Both the position numbers and the translations under genes were made by a program. Of a stretch of DNA of 64,000 nt, positions 1 to 11,332 are shown piece by piece. Numbering within the stretch: position 1 is the first letter of the stretch; every line of letters begins with the position of its first letter. The stretch lies in the NCBI GenBank assembly GCA_949130485.1, contig OX422197.1, positions 6,800,991-6,864,990 of the forward strand, given 5' to 3'. The notes beneath the pieces were generated by a model. The model saw only the letters and a list, made by a program, of their open reading frames with translations. It ran no database searches and had not been told where the DNA came from. Source of the stretch: Agelas oroides. Taxonomy: Eukaryota; Porifera; Demospongiae; Agelasida; Agelasidae.

Positions 1-2444
1 CTTGGAGCTCGCCTGCATGAGTATGTGGGTGATGACCAGCCAACCTGGACTGAGTGGTTACCATTCATTCAATGTAAGTTTTCTGGAGGGGATTCTCTAG
101 TAAACTGGGAATAGCAAAACTGGGAATAGCAAGTTCTCTAAACCATTATCAATGTGTTTTGCTTCCTCATTCAACTGCCTACAGATCAGCTCAATACCAC
201 TGTGCATGGTGTCATGAAGACTACTCCCTATGAGTTGGTGTTTGGGCAGCCTCCTCGCCAGAACGTCTTCCCAGGTGTAGTGAAAAGTGAAGTAATGGAA
301 GAGGATATGGAAGACATTCTCAAGGAGGAAGAGGACAAGGTGAAAGACGAGAATCGAGACCAGGTGAATGACAAGAGTCAGGAACAGGACAGTGATGATG
401 AGAACCGAGACAAGAGTCGGGATGAGAGTCAGGACAGTGATGATGAGAACAGAGACAAGAGTCGGGATGAGAGTCAGGACAGTGATGATGAGAACAGAGA
501 CAAGAGTCGGGATGAGAACCAGGACAGTGATGATGAGAACAGAGACAAGAGTCGGGATGAGAGTCAGGACAGTGATGATGAGAACAGAGACAAGAGTCGG
601 GATGAGAGTCAGGACAGTGATGATGAGAACAGAGACAAGAGTCGGGATGAGAACCAGGACAGTGATGATGAGAACAGAGACAAGAGTCGGGATGAGAGTC
701 AGGACAGTGATGATGAGAACAGAGACAAGAGTCGGGATGAGAGTCAGGACAGTGATGATGAGAACAGAGACAAGAGTCGGGATGAGAGTCAGGACAGTGA
801 TGATGAGAACAGAGACAAGAGTCGGGATGAGAGTCAGGACAGTGATGATGAGAACAGAGACAAGAGTCGGGATGAGAGTCAGGACAACAGTCTAGATGGT
901 GAGAAGCGAGGCAAGAGTCCGGATAAGACTCGAGACACGAGTCCGGATTTCCTGGCTACAACAGAAAAGCACCGCCAACTACGTGAAGCAGCTGATAAAC
1001 AGTATCGCCTGAATGCAGAACGAATGAAGCTGAAATATTGCAAGGCAAAACGAAAGAAGGTCTTGACCTTCTCAGAGGGTGACTTTGTCAGCGTTAGGAT
1101 TCCCCGGATTGATCGGACATCTACTGACTTTCACAGACTACCATGCATTGTGGTTGAGTGCCTGGGGTCACAATTCCATCTTTACAGGCTAAGGTATTTC
1201 ACAAAATACATAGATTAGTATTTAGACTTTAGTCTAATCAATTTCTTCTTCCTACACTCTTCTTTATTTGCAGATGTGAGCATGGTGTCCTCAAAACTTG
1301 CTATGGAGAAGGGGACCTTGAACTCTTTCAGGGAGACCTGGGCCTGACGGTGAAAGGCTGGCGGAAGGAACGAGTGCTGTCTTTGCGAGAGGCAGCTCAT
1401 CTTCTCAACCCCCAGAATGAGTTTCAGTCTAGCTGCTGTAACTGTAAGACGGGGTGCACAAGTAAGCGCTGCATTTGTCGAAAGAAGGGAGCTATCTGTT
1501 CTTCCAAATGCCATGGGGGGTGTAAATGCAACAACTGCTCTGAGTCAGCTGATGACAGTGGTACCGATCAGCCCCAAAGAAAGAGAGTCAAGAGGGGGCA
1601 CGGCGAGAGCAAAGCATCTTTGTCAGATAGCGAAGGGAAAGTAATGACCGTATCATCAGAAGATGAAAGTGATGTCGATGATGGGAAGTGGCTACCACAG
1701 CTATTTCTGAGGGCTGAGGACAAACAGTTGATTGAAACGGGTGGTTGGCTGTCAGACAGACATATTGCAGCTGCACAGATGCTCCTAAAGAAAGAGATCC
1801 CTAAGGTGGATGGATTTCCTAAAGTGGATGGACTCCAGTTGCCAACACTAGCTGAGGCAGGAAGGTGTAATATTATGGTGGGTGAAGGTATTCAGATACT
1901 GAATGACTCAAACAAGCATTGGATTTGTGTTTCGACAATTGGATGCCCACCAAATACCATCAACATATATGACAGCTTGTGCGGAAAGGTATCCCCCCAC
2001 ATCATCAAGCAGATAGCTGCTTTGCTCCATTGCCGGGCACCTTACTTCACCATCCGAGTCACCAGTTCCCAGTTGCAGGAAGGTAGCAGTGACTGTGCCC
2101 TCTTTGCTATAGCTAGCGCCACCTCCTTGTGCAATGGAGAGTCACCCAACTCCATCCGCTGGGACCAGAAGCTAATGCGGGCTAATTGGTTAAAATCTTT
2201 TGAACAAGGAAAGATGAAACCATTTCCTGGATGGGAGTTACATGACCGCAGGATTGAAGAAGAAGAGGTGGTTAAGGAGCAGAAAATCAAAGTGTACTGC
2301 TCATGCAGGATGCCGCAAGATCGTAAGAAGATGGCTCAGTGCGTTAAGTGCAATGACTGGTTTCATCAGACTTGTGAGAACATTGCTGCCTCTGTATTTA
2401 GGAAAAAAGAACCATTTACTTGTAGTTCTTGTGCATCTACATGA
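1..2444 (+). CDS. Ginger-type integrase / Ulp1 protease / PHD gene, 3' part
   Basis: Three exons fit one reading frame: 1-73, 185-1193 and 1274-2444, with GT-AG introns of 111 and 80 bp. The gene enters from the left edge, so the N-terminus and most of the integrase core lie outside the window. The first visible part ends an integrase core (TTPYELVFGQPPR). Next come an acidic repeat linker and a basic C-terminal module around FSEGDFVSVRIPR. Exon 3 holds a cysteine-rich CXC motif (about 1428-1540) and a Ulp1/C48-like cysteine protease with candidate His at 1917, Asp at 1971, Gln just before the Cys, and Cys at 2094 in SSDCALFA. It ends in a PHD finger (about 2295-2435; Cys-x-Cys, Cys-x2-Cys, His-x2-Cys, Cys-x2-Cys). 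Integrase plus Ulp1 plus PHD is known from Ginger DNA transposons and their KRBA2-like relatives. It could be a mobile copy or a domesticated host gene; the visible part looks whole. Confidence 0.8.
391..885 (+). repeat. 45-bp coding minisatellite, 11 copies
   Basis: Eleven units of exactly 45 bp lie head to tail inside exon 2 of the Ginger-type gene, each coding for 15 residues of the type SDDENRDKSRDESQD. The unit length keeps the frame. Copies differ only at a few positions (for example DEN versus DES), which suggests recent expansion or homogenisation. The array forms a highly charged, probably disordered linker between the integrase core and its C-terminal module. Confidence 0.95.
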
Positions 2445-2524
2445 TGTCTTACAGCTGTCAAGTTATATTCATGCTATCATATCTGTTTACACGCGCTACA
2501 GTAATTGCCATCATAACTCCCCAC

Positions 2525-2670
2525 GCAATCTTTAAGTGCGCAATCTTAAGATTGCGTAGTATGGCTGCGCAATCTCGAGATCGCGCAACTATAGTACGCA
2601 ATCTCGAGATTGGAACGCAATCTCGGGATTCTGAGAATGCGCAACGCAATCTCGAGATTGCGCAAATTCT
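2525..2670. repeat. Cluster of short palindromes after the Ginger-type gene
   Basis: Several near-perfect palindromes of the type CGCAATCTCGAGATTGCG occur within 145 bp: 2539-2556 (with TTAA in the centre), 2566-2587, 2595-2630 (two diverged copies) and 2645-2662. They begin about 80 bp after the stop codon. They may be subterminal repeats of a transposon or a small foldback element; no matching cluster was seen elsewhere in the window. Confidence 0.7.
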
Positions 2671-3649
2671 CAAATTGCCCGGAACATATATACACGTAAG
2701 CTGCTTGCTTGTTGTTATTTTGTTGTTTTATATAATTTCTAAAAACACAAAAAAAAAAATCCAAAAAAAAATCATTTGTGATACAGTAACTAAAAATCTG
2801 CAAGGTGAAATAACTACTGCTTGCAAACCAATGTGTTTTCAGGGACAGATATTAGGGTCAACTGCAACACAAAGTTCTGCATGGTACCAAGTCTTGCAAC
2901 ATGCATGTGCACTCAATCTGTGTCCCATGAATTTCAGGAAGATGGCAGCAGCAGTATTTACCCCACACACATGCACAAGTGGAAGAGTGATTGGTCGTGT
3001 CCGTCTGTTGTCATCATTGTTGTCTGTCAGCACTAAAAAAAAATGCCAGTTCTCCTTGTCTGTGCTCTTTGCTAGATACAGTCTACAAGCACTTAAAATC
3101 CCGCTGTTTGAGTTAGCATCATGGGCATGCCTATTGACCACACCTAGGTACCTGGCCACATGTTAATGTACAATGTGAGTTGACGGTTTCAGTGTTTCTA
3201 GGGTTCACTATAGAATGTGCTTTTGTGAGCCAACGTGGTGTGTGTGGTATGTGCTGTACAAAGCTCTAGTTTGTCCTGTGTTTTAATCTTCGCTCTTCAT
3301 TCTTTTTTGACAGGAAACATTGTCATCTTTCCTTTTGTTAGGCATCTCCAAAGATGTCTTCTTATCTGTGCCTGGTCAAACAGGAACTGTTCGGGATTTT
3401 GCCCAAGCACCAGGGCAGTAGCAAAAGCCACAGCAAACAATCCACAGTCATATGTTCCTGAGAGCATGCATGTGTATAATTTTACTTGATGGTGTGGCTA
3501 ATAGGGTAGTGTTTGCTGCTTGAAGTTGGTCAAGGCACATGGGTAGAGGCTGTCATACATAAGGATGTCATACATCTTCCTCAAAGATTGTATCTGTAAG
3601 CCAAGCTGTCTTACACAAAATGTATCACACTTCTCCAAGGTATAGTGTT
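2671..3649. other. Spacer without a recognised gene
   Basis: A-rich runs near 2745-2770 and short unrelated open frames are present. I see no domain, splice pattern or repeat that I can support. Confidence 0.5.
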
Positions 3650-5080
3650 TGGTTTAACCTGTTGTTGTTGGCATCCTGCAGGCTGGCCATGAGGACTGTG
3701 ACCTTCTAAATCTTCTGGTATCTCCAGCAACACTCTTTTGAGAGCCGCCTTTTGCAAAACATAGCCTGTTGAGTGGATTTGTTTCCCTTTTCTGAGTGTT
3801 ATTGGTAGCATAATTATTTAGGGATGGCTTCTTCTGTGGTTGATTTGGTGTTTTCTGGATTGGGTGAGCTAAGTGCAATTGGTTGCTGCATGATTGAGAA
3901 CTGCATAGAAGAGCCAGAAAGATAGTAACTGTTACATGCAGGTCATTTTTCACGTCTCTGGGTCCTCCAATGTGAATGCTCATTTCCCCTAATCCCTTGC
4001 TTTCTCTTTTCAGCAACCAATCTACACCAGTGCTTTCTCTCCTCTGGAGAGTGGTCTTCAGCTAAAAATAGCCCTGTCCCTCTAAGTGCTATTGCTGATC
4101 TGGGCAATTGGAGCTTCTCTTCCGTCAACTTCAGCGTGACACAGGATCAAACATGTTTTTCACTGTTCTTGCTATCCTACATGGTGTTTCAGTAGCCACA
4201 CTTTATAACCTCTACTACTTTGTCCTTGGCTTCATTAACACTTCCTCCCCGTGAACATTTCCGAAAAGTAGGTTTCAGTTTCTCTTTACCCTCTCTTTTT
4301 CTTTTTCTAATCTAGCTTGTTTGGAGGAAAGGGTACCCACTTTGGAGTGTAGCAGCTCCAGCCATTGATCTTGGGCTCTATTTGTGCATAATTTCTTCCC
4401 CTTTACTCTGGGTCTCACTTATGTCTGGTGTCCGTAGTATGCTAATATGAACTTTCACGCTATGGCTTATAGTCCAGGGATGCAATCTTGGCTGCTTGCT
4501 CATCTATAACCCCTTGTTTTTCTGTGAGCTGTTGGAGGATCACTTTTTCCCTATTTTTGCACTTAGCCTCTGCATCATAGAGGTCTTGTTGAAGTTTGGT
4601 AATCTCTTTCTGTTATTTTAAAACATTTTCACTCAGTGCCAAGACTAGTAATATTAGAGCTTCTTTGTCAGTCCTTTATACACATTTAAGAGACGAATCT
4701 AATTTCTCAAACATGCTGTATACTTCCTTACCTTCCTCAGTGCGCTGGGGCATTCTGTACTCACTGTTTCCATCCACTGTTATTTTAGTGTGCTCATGGC
4801 TCGAGAATGTGTCACATATCTTGCAAAGCCACTGGTCTCTGGAACCTGCCAACCTGTTGTACTGTTGTAATCTCTGTTATAGAGCTTAGCACGCTTCGGG
4901 TGGAACCAGCATGTGAAGTCTTCTTCACAGAAGATCCCATTGCCTTTGTCCTTCACTGGCATGTCACAAACACCACACAGATGAGGTCGTTGATGTCTAC
5001 AGGTTCCCCGAGCTCGCTAGCTCTAGTTCCAGAGCTCTTTGCTTCTTCTGCCATTTTTTGTTTCACAGCTGGTGGCTGTG
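3650..5080 (-). pseudogene. Decayed LINE ORF1-like relic (PHD-like finger, coiled coil)
   Basis: Read on the minus strand, a coding-like track is broken by several stops and frame changes. From high to low coordinates it shows a lysine/alanine-rich start with MAEEAKSSGTRASELGEP, then a PHD-like finger (CDMPVKDKGNGIFCEEDF, then CWFH) near 4850-4970. Next is a coiled-coil stretch with KEITKLQQDLYDAEAKCKN and a glutamine/lysine-rich continuation near 4500-4600. Near 4040-4130 is FLAEDHSPEERKHWCRLVAE. A PHD finger, a coiled coil and a (S/T)PEER...EKR motif is the usual make-up of ORF1 in CR1/L2-like LINEs. No reverse transcriptase follows on the low-coordinate side, so this is a 5' fragment. The family call is inference. 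Confidence 0.4.
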
Positions 5081-5429
5081 GCCTGGCAGCCTTGCCCTTT
5101 GTTTGCTTTGTGCATCAAAACATGATGATATAACTGCATACATCATACTTAGGAAAGTATGCCGCAGAGTGCAGCCCTAAAAGGCATCATCCTACTTCTT
5201 TTCATGCTAGACAGTTGTTGAAAGTCCATACCAGTATGACAACATATATGCTTGTGAGAACATTAACTTTTCAGCACCCCAACACTCCATTTTATGCAAG
5301 ATATAGTTCTAACTATGTTCAGTCTACATTATGTTTTCAACACTTTGTAGTGTCAGAAGTTCAAATTGTAGAGCAGTATCAATGAGTATGTGTGTTCAAA
5401 GTTTGTGACAGGTGTGTGAAGTCTTAGTG

Positions 5430-5945
5430 GCATGTCCAGTAACTGCCATCCAGTACACAACCAGCCGTATTTTTATGATCATAACCTTATCTGTAACTCA
5501 TGGTGTAGTTACAGATCTCATGTGGATTGATGAAACCCCTTCTGAGTTAAGGCTGTCACACAAACCAGTATACATGTCTGTACACACCAAAACTTTCACT
5601 AGAAGGAGAGATTGTATTCTTCACTCCTTTCTTGATTGTCTATAGTTGCTTCAGTTTTAATGTTTTTTCAGTCCATGAAATTATGCTCCACATGCATGTT
5701 CTGTACACAACCACTGGTGTTTATATAATCATAAAGTTATCTGTACTCATGGTATAGTTACAGATCGCATGTGGAGTGATGAAACCCTTTGAGTTAAGGC
5801 TCTCACACAAACCAGTATGCCTGTCTCTGCACACCAAAACTTTCACTACAACGGGTGATCATCTTCACTCCTTCTTGGTTGTCTAGTTGCTTCAATTTTA
5901 ATGGGGGGTTTTCAGTCGATGAAATTATGTTCCACAGGCATAGTC
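5430..5945. repeat. Diverged direct duplication of about 250 bp
   Basis: 5447-5696 and 5700-5942 align along most of their length. Both begin with a gtacacaaccA-type block, both contain a GTTACAGAT(C)(T/G)CATGTGGA block and CAAAACTTTCACTA, and both end in a (C/G)CA(C)ATGAAATTATG-type block. Small indels show that it is old. Confidence 0.75.
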
Positions 5946-6046
5946 TGCTACATCTGTGGTGTTATACAACTGCTTTCGGCCAGTCCAGATACATTTGTTT
6001 ATGGTGCAAGGATACCATTAGTATTAGGACAGCTGGAATGTCAGTC

Positions 6047-6262
6047 TCAGCAAGAATGTACCATGAGCAAGGCAATCTTTGTATCAACAGAGCACACAAC
6101 AAACTCTTTGGAGTTGTCTGCGGAAGTGGCCTCACCTTGGAATTGCCAATGGCGGATGATGGCATCAACGTAGTGTTGTAGATCTTCTGGGAAAGTATCA
6201 GCAGCTTTTCCGTCAATGATGTGAACTAGGGGAGTGGCATACTTACTGCTGAGGGCGTCATC
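6047..6262 (-). other. Unassigned 72-codon open frame
   Basis: An open minus-strand frame contains HIIDGKAADTFPEDLQHYVD and has balanced residue use, unlike nearby noise. It lacks a start codon in this stretch and no domain is recognised. It could be an exon or relic of another gene, or chance. It does not overlap the ROCO exon on the other strand. Confidence 0.2.
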
Positions 6263-6437
6263 AGAATACTACCATCCATTAAAATTTTTCACAATAAAAT
6301 CATGCAATTTACTTCTAATATCTCTCTAAGCCAGGCAACTATGTTGAATATTTTCTGCTGTACTTTACATGTAATTAAAAAATGTTTTACCTCAATTAAA
6401 AGCTACAGTTTAGAGACTGTTATTTTTCTTCCGACAG

Positions 6438-9162
6438 AATCAAAGCGGTTCCTAGAAAAAGCATTGCGAAAAGGACATATACTAGCACGCATGACAAAGT
6501 GCATCTTCACAGGATACGCTGGAGCTGGAAAAACGAGTCTTCTATGTCTTCTGCTTGGTGTGAAGTCGCCTACCATTCGGTGTAGCACACCGTGTGCTGA
6601 GAGCCCCATTCGTGTCGTTTCAGGGACTCGAATACAGTTACTTGGTGAAGGGTGGGTCAAAGTGAGCATTAAAGAGTTAGAGGAGATGGTGGCGAGTTAC
6701 ATACCAATCCTGTGCGACACTGTTCCAGATGAGGTAGTTCCAGCTGAAGTGCGTGAGTCCCTCTTCCAACAGCAGCAATCAAGTGATGTTACTCAGGATA
6801 AGGCTACACCCACCTCCCAAGATCAGGCTGCGCCCACTTCCCAAGATTCAGCATCATCCACCTCCCAGGATCAGACCACTAGCTCATCTTCAGATGCTCC
6901 AAAGCAGGCTACTACTAGCTTACTGGATGATCTGGTAAAGCGATTGAATCAACTTGCCATGAAAAGCACCGAAGAATCAGAAGAATCCAGAGATTTTAGT
7001 AATGCAAACTGGATACACCTGATTGACAGTGGAGGCCAACCACAGTTCTATGACCTCCTTCCCATCTTCATTCGTCACACCTCCAGTATCGTCCTTGTCC
7101 AACGACTCTGCGATCGCCTTAATGAGCATCCCATAGTAGAGTACTATGATGAGGAGGGCAATCCCATTGGCACGCCATACCGCTCTCTCTTCACAAACCT
7201 GGAGATTCTGATGTGCTTGACACGCGCAATGCACTCACATCCAACTGAAGGCAAGTATCCAAAGATCATGCTAGCTTGCACACACAGGGATATGGAGGAT
7301 AAATGCTCTCAAACACGAGCCGAGAAGAACCAGACACTCTTCGATCTTCTCCATCCTCTTTTTCGCAAAGACCTCATACTCTATGGAGATGCAATGGACC
7401 CCATTTTTCCTCTGAACGCAAAAGAACCAGATGAAGAAGACAAGAGAGTTGCCAAGCTTCTGAGGCAAGCAATCGAGCGCTCTGCCTCTGATCCAGTGAA
7501 GATCCCACTTTGGTGGTACTTCTTAGAGATAGCACTTGGACGACTAGCAGCTATGCTAGGTAGAAGGATCCTGAGTCGAAATGAATGTCTTGGTATAGCC
7601 CACAACTTCAGGTTCTCTGAGGGGGAGTTTGACGCCGCTTTGCAGTATTTCGATGAACTCAATGTTTGCCTTTACTACCCCACCGTGCTTCCAGATGTGG
7701 TGTTCAGTGACCCACAAGTGCCACTGGACAAGGCCTCGGAACTTGTGCAATATAGCTACAGACTCCAGGAAGGTAAACAAGGTAAGAAATCTGAAGGTCC
7801 ACAAGAAGCTTTAGAAGCTGAGTGGCTGAAGTTTAGAGATCAGGGCATTGTTCAACTATGCTTTCTTGAAAAGTTTCCCAAGCACTACACAGAGGGACTT
7901 TTCACACCAGATGATCTACTCAAGCTTTTCAAGCACCTTCTCATCTTTGCTCCACTCACAAAAGATGAATACTTCATGCCCTCACTACTACAGATGCTTC
8001 CCCCTGAGGAGCTTGACAAACATCGTGCCCCCTCCTCCTCACCGGCAGCTCCGCTTGTCATCCACTTTCCTCATGGTTGGCCTCGTAGTGGAATCTTCTG
8101 CTGCCTGGTGGTGTTCCTGATCAACCACTGTCAGTGGCAGGTCTTACTTCCTGACACAGGATCTCCTATCCTCATTGCCAGAAACTGTGTCAAGTTTATG
8201 ATTCCCCGAAGTGCTTGCACAGTTACACTGATCGATTCGTATGCTAATTTCGAGGTACATATCAGTGCTCCACCACCAGTCTGCCGCAAGATGTGTCCCA
8301 CAATTCGAAACCTCGTATTTGACGGGATTGATGCAGCTGGTACTACTCTTCGGTATAATAATTCAAAACCGCAAATTGCCTTTATATGTACTTATCCTCA
8401 CAGTGGCAATTGTCAGGCTGGCAGCACCAAACCAAGCATTCCACCACATGCAGCAACCATTACAGAGGATCAGGATTACTGGGTGTGCACCATAGATGCA
8501 CAGTTTGGAGAACTGACTGAGAGGGAGAAAGTATGGCTCCAACCAGGTAATTATAATAGTTCCTGCAGCATGTATTCATGAAGATTTATGACTGGTGGAT
8601 TTTATGTATTTCCACTCAGCAGGTGCAGTAGCAACTCCACACACAGGACCCTCGCATCCTCTGTCAACCCCTCCTTCCATTATAGCTGATAAATCGGGTA
8701 AGCCTCTAACTAGTTGGTCCACTACACACTTATTTGCATGAAAACATGGGATGCACCAAATGGCAAATAGTGTTAGCTGTCACTTCCATCATAGTGTTGG
8801 TTTATATCCTGTATTGCTTACCTTATTTATAATGTTACTGTCTCCCCATAGCCCCACTACAGCAGTTGGGGAAGCTCCACTCTACTCCAGAACTGGGGGA
8901 TCTTATGAACACCGTTGCTGCAAAGATTCCTGGAAAATGGAAAGAAATGGCAATTGGACTGGGGTTGGATTTCGCTGACATCAGTCGTATTGAAGCAGAC
9001 GTTCCAACACAGAAGTCTACCCCCTGTTACCTTGCAGTGTTTGACACATGGAAGAACAAGGGCACTAAAGAGTACACGTGGGACACTCTCCTCAAAGCTC
9101 TGAGGACTCCCCTGGTTGATGCACAAAAGCTTGCAAACGCGATTGAAAGTCAACTTTCGTAG
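6438..9162 (+). CDS. ROCO-type GTPase (Roc-COR) with death domain, gene 1
   Basis: Three exons fit: 6438-8546, 8623-8697 and 8852-9162 (stop TAG), all GT-AG and phase 1. Counting from the first full codon at 6440, a P-loop GYAGAGKTS is at residues 25-33 and a switch-I-like CSTPCAE follows. A Ser/Thr/Gln/Asp-rich linker (about 110-175) comes next, then DSGGQ at 196-200 and THRD at 281-284 in the place of N/TKxD. A COR-like region follows, with PLWWYFLEIAL and GRRILSRNE. The last exon encodes a death domain ending in WDTLLKALRTPLVDAQKLAN. An ATG at 6302 is in frame, but a pyrimidine tract and CAG directly precede 6438, and the paralogue at 51941 has the same acceptor without a nearby ATG. At least one 5' exon is therefore missing from this model. 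About 831 residues are visible. The predicted role is cytosolic GTP-dependent death-fold signalling; the partner is unknown. Confidence 0.85.
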
Positions 9163-9383
9163 AACTATCTCACTGAAACTTACATGGCCAGTCACTTTTG
9201 TGTACAAAATGTTTTGCACTTATATAATATATCATTACTTTTGTTGTATCATACAGAATACTTGTGTGCATTGTTTTGGTTGTACAACACTATTTCCAAA
9301 CCTGCAGTTTGTCAAGTAGCGAATGCAAGTACATATAGAACATTTAAAAGATGCATGTATTCAGTCAGCAAAAGTAGAACACT

Positions 9384-9532
9384 AACCTCATTCCCAGTCC
9401 TCATTCCACAACTATTGTTGCTTGCAGTATGAAAGACTGGGAACAAGGTAGCCTCGTTCCCAGGCCTTCCCCTCCGTTTTTATACTGCAAGCGATCAAAA
9501 CTGGAGCCGGGAACGGCCTGGGAACGAGGCTA
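9384..9532. mobile_element. Two adjacent TAGYCTC-family MITEs
   Basis: 9384-9450 is a foldback with ends ACCTCATTCCCAG and CTGGGAACAAGGT. It is followed directly by 9449-9532, which has ends TAGCCTCGTTCCCAGGCC and the reverse complement. The second is flanked by a perfect 9-bp duplication GGAACAAGG. There is no coding capacity. Confidence 0.75.
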
Positions 9533-9780
9533 GGAACAAGGCTAGTAGAACACAAGATCATGTACGTAAATGATCATGAACTCAATTAAGGTAGACTCAT
9601 ATTCACAGCCATTAATTGGCTTGTTGTGCACCAGGTTAGCAACTTCCTAAAGAAAAAGCAAATAGTCTACAACAGAGGAAGCTGGTGTATGTACACACAG
9701 TGACATTATTGATGATGAAACATCAGTGAACTACAACTACGTAGGACGTATTTAAAGTTATACTAGAGTCACCAGAAAAT

Positions 9781-9850
9781 CGATGGGGGCTCACATGTGA
9801 TGAGACTTCCTGATTACTAGTCAGACACACTGAACCACAGTGAGACCACT
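9781..9850 (-). mobile_element. tRNA-like SINE relic
   Basis: On the minus strand, GTGGTTCAGTGTGTCTGACT followed by AGTAATCAGGAAGTCTC resembles the A-box half of the tRNA-derived head seen better preserved near 34.4-34.5 kb (shared GTCTGACTAGTA). The B box is worn. It looks old and silent. Confidence 0.4.
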
Positions 9851-9862
9851 GGTCAATAGGGT

Positions 9863-11060
9863 AGGTAGAGGTCCAGCTCATACCCTTAGTCACCTGGCAG
9901 CTGCAACAGTAACAAAACTCAAACTGTAATACAAAGTTCCTGTCAGAATAGTTAATTGAACAACCAGGTTTGAAAGTCCTCTCCAGCTTGGCTGGTTGGA
10001 AACACAATGTGTATTTCAGAGGTAACTACATGTGAACAACCACTTCCTGCATGGATACACTAGGGAGGGATCGAGGACATTGCCTTAATTGAACCGAGGC
10101 TTTCCATTCTGAATTTTGTTTCACAGCTTTGGATTGGAAAGCCTGAGTTCAAGGGTAAGAGAACATTCTCAAAATGGTAGAAGACTATCCCACTCACACA
10201 TTCGATATCAGCTCCTTTCTGCTCTAATCATCACTGCTGGTGAAGTGACAGTGCACTAGAGTGCAGGATCAGACTTAAGGGACTACTGTACCTGTGGATT
10301 GGCTCCATACCGGATATGGGGATCTACCCAAGCATTGCTGATACTGAGTGCTTTCACATTCTAGCACAGACCTAGTTACTTCAGTGGCAGTAACTTGTGT
10401 GTGTATGTGTGTGTGTACATGTATTAGCACAGTAAGATCTGAACATAAGAACTATCATCCCCACTCAAACCAATCTACAGCTGATTTGCAGTATGTCCAG
10501 TTGGGCACAATATGTTTTTGTGCAACACTGTATACAGATCCATTGACTTGACAAACTGTATACCTCTGGACAGTTGGATAACTTCCCCAGTGGATTCGCA
10601 AGTATGACGATACACCTCTCTTGGACACAACAAGCACAAGTTAGTGAAAGTGCCCGGCCCGATGTGCCAGTTTGGAAAGCAGTTTCTATGTACGTGCAAT
10701 TGGGCAGCTCATGAGTTTTGATGGCTAGTATATAAAATTACAGCCTACTGCACTAGGAACTGGAATTAATGTAAACACTACCTATTAACAAAAGTACATC
10801 AAGAATTTACTATGGAATGGTGTCTTTACCTCCCCATTGACGACCAGCTTATGAAATGCTTCTGCAAAGCATTTCTTGCTGCATTATAAAATAATCTCAA
10901 CATAGAAGCGTTTTGTGGTACAGGTGCCACGGATACAACTGACCCTCTGGACAAGGCATGTATTACAGTATATCCCCCACCTCTCCCAGGGCATCCAGTA
11001 CAGTACAGCACCAACCCCCGGACAAACAGATATGCAACTACCAACACACCACACTTCGCA
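9863..11060. other. Spacer with module also found after ROCO gene 2
   Basis: No gene is supported. 10195-10365 contains the blocks GGTGAAGTGACAGTGCACTA, GACTTAAGGGACTAC and GATTGGCTCC. These recur in the same order at about 55425-55530, just after ROCO gene 2, with further blocks at 55710-55770 inverted. A small foldback similar to 23408-23455 lies at about 10098-10152 (CTTTCCATTC and its complement). Confidence 0.55.
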
Positions 11061-11332
11061 GTGCTAGCTACCACCCAGCCCATTCTCACTTGGGGGTCTA
11101 CCTTGGGAGAGTAGCTGGGGCCGCCCTAGCTCGTGCACTAACTATACACCTCTGATTTGGAAGAGATCGTCCGTGGAGCCATTCATGCAAGTGGACAGCA
11201 GCTCGGATTTCTTGTCATGACGTTTGTGGGTGGGGCTACATGGGCGTGAAATGGAACAGCTGCTGCACGCCGCCATGCGAGCCACGAGCATTCGAGAAAC
11301 GCTGGGCTGATCGAAGAGGAGACCAATTGAAG
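11060..11332 (+). promoter_or_regulatory. Conserved 5' cassette, copy 1
   Basis: Blocks of this stretch recur just before short first exons at 20142 and 58387: CAGCCCATTCTCACTTGGGG, GTGGCTGGGGC-type sequence, GGAGCCATTCA, and GTTTGTGGGTGGGGCT about 110 bp before the ATG. The same GTGGGTGGGGCTGCATG box lies 60 bp before the ATG at 24415. Position and conservation suggest a promoter or 5' leader; no TATA box is evident. Confidence 0.4.

Noticed and set aside
368-895. 175-codon frame of Met/Arg/Thr/Val repeats
   Set aside because: Shadow of the 45-bp coding repeat in another frame; the main frame carries integrase sequence on both sides.
2429-3166. 245-codon open frame after the Ginger-type gene
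   Set aside because: It runs through the palindrome cluster and A-rich DNA, has no domain and no splice support.
6302-6437. ATG at 6302 as the start of ROCO gene 1
   Set aside because: A pyrimidine tract and CAG directly precede 6438, gene 2 has the same acceptor without an ATG nearby, and the extra 45 residues look random.
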